Shown: one piece after another, positions 1 to 11,258 of the stretch | How positions within the stretch are numbered: the first letter of the stretch is position 1 | How the letters are laid out: the number at the start of each line of letters is the position of its first letter | From: Zanthoxylum bungeanum | Taxonomy: Eukaryota; Streptophyta; Magnoliopsida; Sapindales; Rutaceae | Length of the DNA: 64,000 nt | Assembly (NCBI GenBank): GCA_019454045.1 | Contig: SKCR01033468.1 | Span: 124,001 to 188,000, forward strand | Reading direction: 5' to 3' | The notes under the pieces: generated by a model | What the model was told of the DNA's origin: nothing | What the model saw: the letters and a program-made list of their open reading frames with translations, nothing else | Database searches by the model: none | Program-made: the position numbers and the translations under genes

Positions 1-1960
1 CCATAATAGGGAGTCGATACCTTGTATCACTTCCTCATACGTAGTCAGTTGGTATTCCTCAATAAGATTGACATCTTTATGAGGTAAGATCAGAAACCCA
101 TACCTTCCAAGTTGTTTTCTGACTCTCTCCGACCTATGCGATTCTTGTGTATTCGTAGATTACTGGTATAGTTTCATCCTTGATGAACTATTTATGTTCC
201 ATTAAGGACTCGGTGCCTGGATAGTATTGCTCCGATTTTCATCGAGTTTTACTATCCTCTCACTTACCACTGCATATCAGTATTCCTCTTAGGAAAACCG
301 CATGGTGAGCAACAATCACATTGTTCTCATTGAGACGTATAAGTACTATACTTTGGTTTCCTTAGGATAACCAATTACATTAGGCACTTATCCAATTTGG
401 GTTCTAGTTTGGTATCATCCAAACGTATGCCTAGCATTCCCAAATCTTTAGAAGTGAGAAAATCTGATTTCTTTCCTGTTCATATCTAATATGATTTCTG
501 TCTAACAGATTTTCATGAAACCTTATTCAAAACAAGTATTGCACTGTTAATGCTTATCCTTTGAAGGAAATGGTAGCTCAGAGCGACTCAGGATTAACCT
601 TATTATGTCCAACAAAATTCGGTTTCTCCGTTCGGACACACCGTCAAACTGACGTGTTCCGGGAGGAGTCCTCATTGAAAGAATACTATAATCTTTCAAT
701 TATTCGAGAAACTTATTGCTTAAGTAATTTCCATCTCGGTCTTACCGTGACGGTTTTAATACTTTAGCCGATATGTTTGTCTATTTCGTGTCGAAACTCT
801 AAAAGTTTCCGATTCGTCTTTCATAAGAAACACATAACCATAACGTGATGCCACATCCGTAAAGGTCACAAAATATTCATATTCACATCTAGCCTAGCTA
901 GACATGGGCCCACTTACGTCACTATGTACGAGGGTAACAGATCGATGGCATTTACACTTTTACCAAGTAAAAGGTATTTTAGGTACTTTACCTAATAAAC
1001 TAGATTCGTAGACATCATTTGAATGGAATCAAATTTGTCCTAGTACCCACTCTTCGAAAGTGTGGATATACGAGTCTTGTTTAATGTGTCCCAGAAAACA
1101 CTACCACAATTAAGTTTTATCTGATCAAATCAGTTTGAGCTACTTGTTTGTCATATTATATGTTTGAGATTTATTTATATTCAAAATATAAATTCTGTTA
1201 TTCACATCTAATGTGTTTATCTCAATATCATCTTTATATAATAAAACACTTTAGTGTTCTATAATATAAGGGTACACTCGCAACGAGTTATACTCGATAT
1301 AGAGATAATATTTCTAGTCAAACTAGTTACATTATAACAGTTTCCTAATTTAGGTACACACCCGAAGGGTAGTTCTTAAACTTAGGTATCTACGGTTGAA
1401 ACAGCGACTGTCGTCCCGTTTCCTATTCGCTGAGTAATCTCAATCTGAAGTCAGTATCCTGCTTAAAACAAATTCTGCACATCAGTACATATATTTATGT
1501 ACCACTTTTAGTATCTAAAATCCAATTTTAATACTATTAGTGAACATGTTTATGACAAATATAGTTGAAGTCAGAGCCTTGCCTGTCTTCAATTCCTTCA
1601 TGTCTGCTTTGTCTAAATGGCAGTCTCGCTTCCGCGATCCCGTTTGTCACAATTTAGGCAGACATCTTGGGATATGTCCATTATCTTCCTAGAAGATTAT
1701 AATGATCTTGCCTTTGCCCTTTTCTACAACTCAGAAGCCTTTGGCCAAGTCTTGGCCTTCTAGAATATCAAAGTAAGGTGTGCCTTGCGCTACTTGCCTT
1801 TTGCAAACTTTGGCTTTATCTCTTTGAGAATAGCCATTAACTCTCCAAGAGTTATTAATTGCAATTTAATACTTCTAAGATCTAAGAATAGATCTATAAA
1901 GATCCTTCAATTTCTTCATCATACTTTAAGGATCTAATCCTTAGTTCTGATTAGGAAATT
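1..1960 (-). pseudogene. Decayed copia gag-pol (gag zinc-knuckle region, protease, integrase, start of RT)
   Basis: No frame stays open for more than a few dozen codons. The nucleotide sequence nevertheless follows the copia polyprotein of 26280-27694 and 36181-36640 segment by segment. Positions about 1-500 match the RT linker, 500-1250 the integrase and GAG-pre-integrase, 1250-1500 the protease, and 1500-1960 the gag CCHC region. Small indels and stops are spread throughout, as expected of an old non-coding copy. The short plus-strand ORF at 561-767 is an antisense artefact. Homology rests on visual alignment within the window, not on a database search. Confidence 0.75.
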
Positions 1961-4566
1961 AAGGAGGCCTTTTGACAAGTATAATGGATTAAGCACTAAA
2001 GTTATCATCACATGAATCTTCCAAAATCATGCTCTATTATTTGCTTAACTCTGGGCTTAGGCCTAATATGTTTTTTTTAATCAAATAAAGTAACTTATTA
2101 GTTTCAAGAACCATCCTGAAATTTTATCCCCAATTTGAAAATTAAAGTTGTTTAAACATATTTTCACCCAGGATTATGTTTTAAACACTAATCTTTCAGT
2201 TATCTTGATTCCAATAGTCTAACTATTCAATCAATGATTTCTGGTACAATCTAATGTAATGATTACTATAGTCTAACTATATAACTAATTATAATTTTAT
2301 TGGTTAAAATCAAATATATATTGATTACTATAATCCAATTATATAATCAACTATAAATGATCGGTAAAATTCAAATATATTGATTACTATAATCCAATTA
2401 TATAATCAACTATAAATGAAGTAGTTTGAATACAGACCAACTGTTTAATTAAAACAACAATTGAATATTAGTCCAACTAATATATTTATTAATAAATAAT
2501 GACGAAAATTGAAATGAGCGCGTATTAGCAAGTATCTAAACAAAATTGTAAATTTAATACTTGCCTCCCACAATTTTTCGGCGAGCCTCTAACCCTCTGT
2601 GGAGTACTCAGGAAACCTAGTTTCCTAGTGGGCTAAGATCCCGTTAAATAACACACAACCTTGACTTTGGCCAACAAGCTGTATGATATTTAACAAGGTA
2701 GATCTCTAAGATCAATTGGATCTCATCCAATTCCTAGATCCAGTAGGTGGACATCCAAGTCCGAAATATATATCTAATATATGCCAATATATCTGATATA
2801 TTCCCTAACCTTTTTCCTCTAAATCAATTAAGCCTTGGATTTGGCACAACAAGCTTAATGATTCTAGTTAAGCGTGACCCATTGACATGGAAAGCTTTGT
2901 AATCAAAGTCGATGGACAAGAAGTGATCTTAACTTTGGCCAACAAATCACGACTTGGACAAGACACCGATATGGAACAAAACTCTCATGATTCAAACACA
3001 TCCGCAATTGACAAAGGTTTGGATCTTGAGTAAGAATCACTCAACGGAAGGAAAAATGCTTAATATTGTTTGAGGGTTTTTCATGTGCAAATTGGAAACC
3101 AATTTATTATCTTTAATTAGGTCTCATTATACACCCTTAAGCATGCATTCTAAAAGCATAATAAGACGTGATAAATAAATAAATTAATAATGATATGCGG
3201 ATGGATATCTCACAAATTGTTCCTAGAATAAATCACTATTTTTCCTCTCCCCGGCTAGAACTATTCTACTTCTACCCAATTACATAATACAATAAAGAAA
3301 CCTCATTAACATTTAGGGGAATTGGTGAGAAGAGAATTACAAAGAGTAAAGAGATAAAGGCTGGACACGCAGGTCCAATTTAATAAATTCTAAATTTATT
3401 ACAATAATTTCCAAAATTGCCCTCACCCTTCTAATATCCATCTTATATACATTATTCATGCAATACATTCATGTATTCATACAAATCATGTTATTCAATC
3501 AATCTAATCCAATTAATTCATCTTTGAATTAATGATCATCCAATGTTCAAACAACGATTTGATTTGCGTGAGTCAAACTCGTTTAAGAATAAATACTCAA
3601 AGTAAGTATTCTTGAATTATATTGAACTACAACTTTAAATCCAATTTATTTGTATTCAATACTAATTCCAAATTTAATTCCAAATTAAATATTTACACTT
3701 ACTTATAAGCCATAAAGACTTGGATTCCAAATCTAATCTTAATGGGTCTCAAAGGCCCAATAACATCCAATGTCATTTGAATTAAAGTCCAATGGGATTT
3801 TAATTAATTCTTAAGGCATGGGCTTTGGCCATAATGGGTCAAACCCAAAATGCCAAGGCCCAATAGGAATCACCATATTGCCTACAAATTAATTTAGGCC
3901 CATTAGGCCCAATTAAATTCTTTAAAGGGCCAAGTGATGTATTTGGACTTTATGGAATTGATTTTGGGCCCAATTGGATCCAATCCAAATTTTCAAAACC
4001 AAAATTGGTCAAACCAAGCCCATTAAGCCCAAATACACACTTTTAGCCCAATACATAATTTAAAGGCTTATTAACATAATTATAATATTCCAAATATCAC
4101 AATTATTTTAATTAAAGTGTATTAGCCATGATTAATTAATTAAACTCAATATTTCCAAAATACCAATTAACTTAATTAATCATGTTTAATCTATCAATTT
4201 ATGCTCAACACAAATTGAAGCCAAAACACATAATTTCATGCTCAACATGCTCTTGAATTTAACATAAACATTATTGACTTTGATTCTAATCTAATCAACC
4301 AACAATCAACATTTAATCATGCATTTAAACACATCCAATGGTTTAAAATTGAAAAATTCCAAGTGCAGTCTAGTGCAGTGACATTCGGCCATGCTATGGG
4401 GGATTTAAAATTTTGATCCAATCAATATTTCTCAAATCTAATCATGCACAACTCTAAGTTAACATAATCTAAGCATGCTCAAATCATCAATTTGAAGAAA
4501 TCATATTCAAAATACAAAAGCCCCAAATTTTAGTCTCATGAACCCTAAAATTTTCATGCTTAAAAT
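1961..4566 (-). other. COPIA-A long untranslated leader
   Basis: About 2.6 kb between PBS and gag with no credible ORF. It shares blocks with the leaders of every other copia in the window: the TTGGCCAA repeats near 2660-2950, a segment near 3350-3380 reading GCTGGACACGCAGGTCC, and the GGCCCAAT-rich stretch 3760-4080. Conservation of a long non-coding leader across otherwise diverged copies suggests a cis role such as packaging or dimerisation, but that is inference. Confidence 0.65.
2215..2440 (-). repeat. Tandem repeat of about 50-60 bp in the COPIA-A leader
   Basis: Three imperfect units each containing TTGATTACTATAATCCAATT. Each unit can fold on itself around a three-base centre (GATTA / TAATC). 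The same array occurs in the opposite orientation at 13540-13740 and 30540-30740. It is absent from the COPIA-B leader at 37198-37380. Confidence 0.7.
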
Positions 4567-4581
4567 TGGCTCTTGATACCA
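4567..4581 (-). promoter_or_regulatory. Primer-binding site, initiator tRNA-Met type
   Basis: The minus strand reads TGGTATCAAGAGCCA. This is the standard plant copia PBS, complementary to the 3' end of initiator tRNA-Met, with one inserted A. It starts one base after the LTR end CCAACA, the usual spacing. Confidence 0.85.
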
Positions 4582-4582
4582 T

Positions 4583-6447
4583 TGTTGGTATTCCTAGAAC
4601 ATGCCAATGATCTAATAAGCAAGAAAAGATGTTCATAAATTCATTATAAGTTGCGGAATTACTTACATTGAATGGATTTGAGCTTTTAAAATTTTGAATG
4701 AAGATCTCCAAGATCCTTCCTTTGTGTTGATTCCAAGCTTTGAGTTGGTTTCCCTATCACCTTAGTTGATTTCTTGAAGTGTTAGCTTTGTTGATTTTGC
4801 CACAAAATCAAAGAAAAAAGAATGAGAAAGCTCACGCCCAAGTTGCTTAGTCTATTAGGGTTTGCTTTGTGTCAAGTGTGTGTAATGAGAGAGAGAGATG
4901 TCTTTTGGTAAAACCAATTTATCCTTTTACCTAAACAAGGTGGTTGGGTAAATGGTTTTACCAAAACCATTCCAAGGTAGTTGGAAAGTTGGTGGCTTGG
5001 CATAAATGCCAACTACCCTCCCAACTACCACATATAAAGTGGGCCCACATTTGAATTCAAAATTCAAATATCTCTACGAACATTTACCGCGGCTCGGATC
5101 TGTTTAATCCGATTAAATGAACTTTCGTAGCTAAATAATTAAATCTAATTTAATTAAATAACGATGCCCCGCAAATATATTACGAACGTCGTTTACGAAT
5201 TAATTCTAAATTAATTCATTCGTTCGTATTAAAGTCCGACTTTAATTTCGTAATGAAATCCAATTCATATTAATATATCTGATATATTAATTTCAACCCA
5301 TACGAATAAATTAAATAGAAAAATCAAATTTAACTATTAAATTTATTTTACCGATTAATTCCAAATTAATCGCGTTCTCTCTCTTCCGAACATATTTAAT
5401 CCCAGATTAAATAAAGCCTCAATTAATCCCAGATTAATTTTCTCTCTCTAAATTAATCCCAGATTAATTCTAGTTTAAGTCAAATGTCATCGGTGAATCC
5501 GATTAAGTGCGTACCTCGTACTACGTGCTAACTGATTTACAAGACATGGTTGGCTTCTAGCAAAGCACCGTGCCTACCCAATTCTCCAGAAATATTCTTA
5601 CTAGAATATACAATCTTTGTCAGGCGTAGAATACGTAGTATTCTGTATTACGATCTAGTATCGGATGTCACATGCTAGGCCTGGGGCTGGAATTGTGTCT
5701 GCCCGTACGAATCACATATCGGATCTCTGGTAACTAGTCTCTATAATCGGATAAACATAACCTAGTCATATTATCCCGATGACTGCAGTACTTAAGAGTA
5801 CTAGTTCCGTAGCCTACGTGACAGCATCTCCACTATGACTGGAGTGATACTTCCATCTTGACATCACACCCAATACACTACGATTCTCAATATACCCAGG
5901 AGAGGCGTACACAGAACCTGTTAAAGCCATGGGCGACCAAAACTAAAGCATACCGATTGTCGCAAGTATTAGCGTTGCAAGTCTCAGGTTAAGACCAAAT
6001 ACACCTACCCTTATACGGATTCTCATAGACACATAGTCATACTACCAATGCAATTCCAAGGGGTCTATCCAGAGCGAAGCTGTTTCCGTACCATCGGTAA
6101 ACATAACATCCTATTACACTTACATGAGTATCCAATACCCAAATATATGAGAACTATGCTGTTACGCTTCCATAACACGCACAAGTGTAATACTAGTCTA
6201 TTCTGCATTATCGATATCCAGTCTCGATAATACTACGACTATGGATATTTAATGATTAAACCTCACGTGGATTAATACTATCTCATATCTTATTAATCCG
6301 GTACTAATCATAAGGACCTCCTATCATTTATACATCTAGGTGATCTAATCAAAAATGATAAGAGTGCAATCTCCTTATCACATAGTTAATTTATACAACA
6401 ACACCATGATCTATACAAATAGTGACGCTATGGGTCCTAATTGTTCA
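4583..6447 (-). repeat. COPIA-A 5' LTR
   Basis: About 1865 bp. The 3' LTR end (CCAACA, minus strand) is exact because it abuts the PBS. The 5' end, near 6447, is recognised from the block complementary to GACCCATAGCGTCACT that begins every related LTR, but the first bases are mutated, so it may be off by a few bases. A run of short perfect inverted repeats lies at about 5100-5475. The short ORFs here (4487-4711, 6048-6230) are not conserved as protein in related LTRs. Confidence 0.8.
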
Positions 6448-7370
6448 AAATTTTCGGCGAGCCTCTAACCCTCTATTGAGTACTCGGGAAACCCAGTTTC
6501 TTAGTGGGCTAGGATCCTCGTTAAATAACACACAATCTTGACTTTGGCCAACAAGCTGTATGAAACTTAACTAGGTAGATCTCTAAGATCAATTGGATCT
6601 CATCCAATTCCTAGATCCGGTAGGTGGACCTCCAAGTCCAAAATATATATTCAATATATTTACTAACCTTTTCTTCTGAATCAACTAAGTCTTGGCTTTG
6701 GCTCAACAAGCTTAATGATTCTAGTTAAGTGCAACCCATTGACAGTGGGAAAACTTCGTAATCCACGTCGATGAACAGAAGTGACCTTGACTTTGGCCAA
6801 CAAGTCACAACTGCTCAAGACATTTGATATATAAAAAAGCTTTCATGGTTCAAACACATCTGCGATGGACAATGATCTTGACTTTGTCCAACAAATCAAA
6901 GCCAATCTTGGATCTTGAGAAATTCAATGGAAGGAAACGCTTAATATTTGATGTGAGGGCGTTTTCGTAAATTGGAAACCAATTTATTATCTTTGATTAG
7001 GTCTCATCATACACCCTTAAATATGCATTCTAAAAGCATAATAAGGCACGATAAAATTAATAATGATATACAGATGGATATTTAAACAAATTATTCATAG
7101 AACAAATCTATTTTTCTCTCTCCTGCTAGCACTTAACATTCTTCTACCCAATTACATAATACATAAAGAAACCTCATTTACATTGAGGGGAATTGGTGCT
7201 AAGATAAATACAAAGAGATAAGGAGGTGAAAGGCTGGACACGCAGGTCCAATTTAATAAATAAGTATTATACTTACAAAAATTTCAAAAATTTCCTCCAC
7301 CCTTCTAATATCCATCTGATGTACATTATTCATATAAATACATTCAAGTATTCACACAAAGCATGATGTT
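6448..7370 (-). mobile_element. Copia leader remnant (flank of COPIA-A and target of TAT-1)
   Basis: This repeats the leader of COPIA-A (compare 2570-3480) and of COPIA-B (37370-38280), again on the minus strand. It includes the block around TCTAACCCTCT, three TTGGCCAA-type motifs and the GGCTGGACACGCAGGTCC segment. It starts abruptly at the COPIA-A LTR and stops abruptly at the first base of TAT-1. It is therefore either a separate older copia that received both elements or a rearranged piece of COPIA-A. No coding sequence. Confidence 0.7.
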
Positions 7371-7805
7371 TGTAGACACTGTAATTTTACATAAAGTCCA
7401 ATGATGAGTCTCGTATGGAGGCACTACTCAATAAGTTATGGAAGTCGCGGAAAACAAACGTCGGAAGGGAAAATTCAAAAAATTAATACGCTATCAAATT
7501 TAAACTCACTATTTAGCCTTGGGTTCGCTTAGTCAATTTCTGTTTTAAATATTTACCTCGGCCCAAAACCCTCGCAACCTATGAAAAGTCCATTCCACCC
7601 AAGCCCAATCCAAAATAATTAAATCACATTTAACACATGGCAAAATCCCTTCAAATCCTCTTCCAAATTACAAATATTTTGAATCTAATCCCCACCAAAA
7701 ATATACAATATTCTTTCCCTGAATAAATTAATTAAATACACCCCTTTATTGCTTGATTTATCTCCTTTTGAAAATCCATGCACATATAGAAACCATAGCA
7801 TGCAA

Positions 7806-7814
7806 CTATAAAAA
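7806..7814 (+). promoter_or_regulatory. Putative TATA box in TAT-1 5' LTR
   Basis: CTATAAAAA sits about 435 bp into the LTR and is followed by a pyrimidine-rich leader. The corresponding position in the other LTR carries TTATAAAAG (20492-20500), so the TATA core is retained. Confidence 0.5.
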
Positions 7815-9138
7815 GACACCAAAATCCAAACCTTAGGGTTTTTTTTCCTTAGACTCATACGGCCTCCCTCTATCCTCTCTCTTCACGCTCCTAGCCTACA
7901 TGCTCACGGCTCATCTGTTTTCACATTCACTCATAAGCAGCCCTCACGCCCCTCCCTTCACAATAACAAAAGCCACTCACATATGGCCTCTCTATGCTTC
8001 CTCATTCACCCTTCACGCCCTCGGCATGGAAGAAAAGAACAAAAACCTTAAATAGCTTCTCTCTCTTGGCATGGAGAAAGAACAAAAAACCTAAGCAGCC
8101 CTCGACCAAATACCGAGCCACGCAGGTAAACAAAATAGAACCCTTCACGCTTTCCTCTCTCGGCCATACACCCTTCACACACTGCCCTGCAAGCCGACCA
8201 AACCAAACAAACAAATCAAGCTAACACATTCAATGCACATCGGCCACGACAAACAACAAACTAACCTGCCAAAGAACCTTACATTCTACAAACACACACT
8301 GCCATATATACACATACACCGATCAAACCACAACAAATAAGTAGCATCCCCACCGAATGAGAACAAACAATATCCCTAGTAGCCCCACCAAGCAGATGAC
8401 AATAACACAAACAGCAACAGCCCAAACACTCTCATTCTTCTTCTCTTAACCGACACAACCAAGCCAAACCTGACAGCCCTTAACCAACCAAGCCACAAAC
8501 ATAATCCACAGCCCAAACCGACCGAATAATAACCCCCAAACTGACACAAAACAACCCGCAAATTAGGCCAAAAAAGTGAACCAAAACAGTCCCAAAACAG
8601 TGGAAACAGCGAACGAAAATATCTAACCAGTGGACCAGAAAAGTGACGGAGCATTAAATCTCCCGGCGATGGTGTAACGCACTTCCGAGAAGCAACTTAA
8701 AAGGTAAGACCTGAGGGCACCCTTTACTATTTATCTTTTCAGTTATTAATTATTGTTCACTCGCATGCATCATTACGTTTCACGTCTATTTTTATTTATG
8801 TTGGGTTAATGATTGCGTGTTACCTCTCGCGGTATATCAGATGGAAACCCAGACATAAATTCCGTAGCCGAATTTGAATGAACGGTAGTGCGGTCTATAC
8901 TTGGGTCAACTCCACGTACCGCTTGAGAAACTTTCATGCACATGTTTCATTTTTGTCATTTAATTTTTGTGTTCATTCATTATTTTTGTTTATTATTCTG
9001 TTATTTACTTTCTGCGTGTTATTTCTTTATTGACTTATGCATTGTTATTTAGTGCGCATGAGCTAATCACGTTGGACTAAAGGTCCACTGTTTGAGGGAA
9101 ATGCCTTGTAGGCAAAGGGCACCAAAGAGAACAAGGAA

Positions 9139-9143
9139 TGCAT
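9139..9143. other. Target-site duplication of NA-1 (left copy)
   Basis: TGCAT directly before the first LTR base at 9144. The identical TGCAT follows the last LTR base at 19167-19171. A perfect 5-bp duplication fixes the element's ends. Confidence 0.9.
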
Positions 9144-10194
9144 TGTTGGATAATATGACCCATAGCGTCACTGTTTGCACAGATCATTGTGTTGTTGTAG
9201 CAAATTAACTATGTGATAAGGAAATTGCACTCTCATCGTTTGTGATTAGATCACCATAGATATATAAATGAAGATAGGTCCCTATGATTAGTTCCTGGAC
9301 TGAGAATGATATGAGACAGTATCAGTCCCCGAAGGATTAATCATTAAATATCCCTAGCCGGAGTATTATCGAGACTGGACATCGATAATGCGGAATAGGC
9401 TAGTATTGCACTTGTGTGCGTTGTGAGGGCACAACGGCATAGTTCTCATATATATAAGTATTGGATACTTATGCAAGTGCGATAGGAGGTCGTGTTTCAC
9501 CGATGGTACGGGAAACAGCTTCGCTCTGGATAGACCCCTCGGAATCCCATTGGTATTATGACTATGTGTCTATGGGAGGCCGAAATCAAGGTAGGTGTGT
9601 ATAGTCTTAACCTGAGACTTGCATCGCTAATACTTACGATAATCGATAAACTTTGGTCTTGGTGGTAGGGGGCTTTGACCGGTTCTGCGTACACCACTTC
9701 TGGGTTTATCAGAGAGTCGTAGTGTATTGGGTGTGATGTCGAGACGGAAGTATCACTTCAGTCATATTGGAGATGATGTCACGCAGGATACGGTATTAGT
9801 GCTCTTAAGTGATGCGCATCCAATCGTGATATTATGACCAGGTCATGAATATCCGATTATAGAGACTAGTTATCAGACATCCGATATGTGATTCGGACGG
9901 GGTAGACACTTATCCAGCCCCAGCCCTAGAACGTGACTATCTGGTACTGGGCCGCTACACACAATACATAGTATACTACGCTTGATACAGATCTTAATAT
10001 TCTTAGATGAATATGACCGGAGAATTTGGTAGACATCGTGCTTTGCTAAGAGTCGACCTTGTCTCGTAAATCGGTAGAACGTAGTACTTGGTACGTACGT
10101 GATTCGGATACACCGACGACCGTATTTACTGCCAACTTATTTGGGGATCTCATGGGTCGCTTCCCGATAATCCACCGATGACGCACAACTCGCA

Positions 10195-10500
10195 CTCTTG
10201 AATAATCTGGGATTATATAGAAGAGAGAGAAAATTAATCTAAGATTAATTACGGAGATATTTTATCTAGGATAAAATATCGTCTAGAGAGAGATAACGAT
10301 TAATTTGGAATTAATCGGTAAATTAATATATTCGATATATTTAACGAAATTAGATTTCGACGTGGAATTAAAATTAGATTTTAATTCGGGCGAACGAATT
10401 AATTTAGAATTAATTCGTTAGCGACGTGAATAGTGAATTCGCTAGGCGTAATCATTTAATTACGACGCGACGGAAAAAATCATTAATTTGGAATTAACGA
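10195..10500 (+). repeat. Array of consecutive short perfect inverted repeats in the LTR
   Basis: About ten hairpin-forming units follow one another. Examples: 8-bp stem with TAA loop (10232-10250), 11-bp stem with TAG loop (10256-10280), 9-bp stem with TGG loop (10297-10317), then stems of about 9 (TCG), 6 (TAG), 10 (TAG) and 12 bp (TAG). Equivalent arrays lie at 18115-18420, 35145-35440, and, on the other strand or in other families, at 5100-5475, 23420-23690, 40010-40275 and 45565-45930. Confidence 0.85.
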
Positions 10501-10607
10501 ACCCGAGCCCGAGTGTGATTGTGAGCGCATTCGCATTTCGAATTCGAGTGCGGTACGCAAGTCACATCAAGGGTCAAATCAAACGTCAAGTCATTCATCA
10601 CATCAAG

Positions 10608-10624
10608 CGTCAAATCAAACGTCA
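10608..10624 (-). promoter_or_regulatory. as-1-like element (two TGACG motifs, 7-bp spacer)
   Basis: The minus strand reads TGACG, seven bases, TGACG. This is the spacing of the as-1 element bound by TGA-class bZIP factors in stress-responsive plant promoters. A second copy 36 bp upstream has one mutated motif. The sister LTRs keep only degraded versions (18490-18540, 35500-35550). Function is inferred from motif and spacing only. Confidence 0.35.
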
Positions 10625-10798
10625 CTTTGAGTGATGTGACATTTGATTGATTGATATGAGTGATTGATTGATTGAAAGACTTGACACATGACTTAAAGTG
10701 ACATGTGAATAGTTGATGTGCATAGTGTATACCTTTTTTACTTTTGGAATGCAAATTAAAGGCAAATGCAATTGAAATTCATTTGAATTTCACACAAG

Positions 10799-10806
10799 TA
10801 TATAAG
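10799..10806 (+). promoter_or_regulatory. Putative TATA box of NA-1 LTR
   Basis: TATATAAG followed about 45 bp later by a CT-rich stretch. The same arrangement occurs near 18719 and 35738 in the related LTRs. Confidence 0.4.
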
Positions 10807-11245
10807 ATATACTTAAATGCAAATCAAATTAAGTCTTCACACAATTTCATCTCTCTCATTTTCTCTCCTCTACTCACGCCCAAACCCAAAAAGTTACTGG
10901 TTTTTGAAGCCAAATGTCGTGAGCCAAGGGAAGCAAGAGTTGGGTTTTCATGGCGAAAACCGCAAGTGCTAGCACACTACGAGTCTTGCGAAGGTGGTAG
11001 GGAGGTTCACCCATGAGCCGGGATCCATTCGACGAAGTTTAGAGCTCCGTTTCTTCACTCAAATTTCTGTTTTTGGAGGCAGTTCACTGCACATTTTGGG
11101 CGTGAATGGCATTGGGTTTCTTGGCTTGAATCGTCTCCAAATCGACTCAACGATCGATGTGAGTATTATTCGCTACCTCCGTTGATGTATTCACGCATAG
11201 TTTTCATTGCTTGTTTGATCTTGGGACCTAAATAAAAACCAACAA

Positions 11246-11258
11246 TGGCATCATGAGC
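11246..11258 (+). promoter_or_regulatory. Degenerate primer-binding site (initiator tRNA-Met type)
   Basis: TGGCATCATGAGC lies one base after the LTR end. It matches the canonical TGGTATCAGAGC except for one substitution and one inserted base. Confidence 0.65.

Larger units (their letters stand above)
1..6447 (-). mobile_element. COPIA-A: Ty1/Copia LTR retrotransposon, 5' part only (window edge)
   Basis: Read on the minus strand this is 5' LTR (6447 to 4583), primer-binding site, long leader and a ruined gag-pol running off the window start. The LTR ends CCAACA directly before a sequence complementary to initiator tRNA-Met. The decayed coding part aligns by eye with the better-preserved minus-strand copia at 24749-37197 and with the plus-strand decayed copies at about 13760-17050 and 30760-34068. 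The LTR resembles the solo LTR at 44618-46463 more than the others. The 3' LTR and the matching target-site duplication lie outside the window, so exact limits are unproved. Confidence 0.85.
7371..9143 (+). repeat. TAT-1 5' LTR (part before NA-1 insertion)
   Basis: Aligns with 20015-21700. The first 190 bases, the TATA region, the block ending AAGGTAAGACCTGAGGGC (8700-8717 versus 21401-21418), and the GTGCGCATG..GCTAATCACG segment are all shared. The region 7860-8640 is C/A-rich with no convincing reading frame. Overlapping ORFs on both strands (7994-8224, 8002-8214, 8376-8654) are compositional. Where this LTR ends after NA-1 is unclear. Confidence 0.6.
9144..11244 (+). repeat. NA-1 5' LTR
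   Basis: 2101 bp with terminal TGTTGG/CCAACA. It contains the hairpin array (10195-10500), TGACG-motif repeats with GATT-rich simple sequence (10560-10690), a TATA-like site and a CT-rich putative leader (10845-10875). Short ORFs (9497-9697, 10494-10754, 10744-11016, 10994-11185) do not hold across the sister LTRs and are not annotated as genes. Confidence 0.92.

Noticed and set aside
8002..8654. Overlapping ORFs on both strands (7994-8224, 8002-8214, 8376-8654)
   Set aside because: They arise from skewed C/A-rich LTR sequence. The matching stretch of the other LTR does not conserve any of them.
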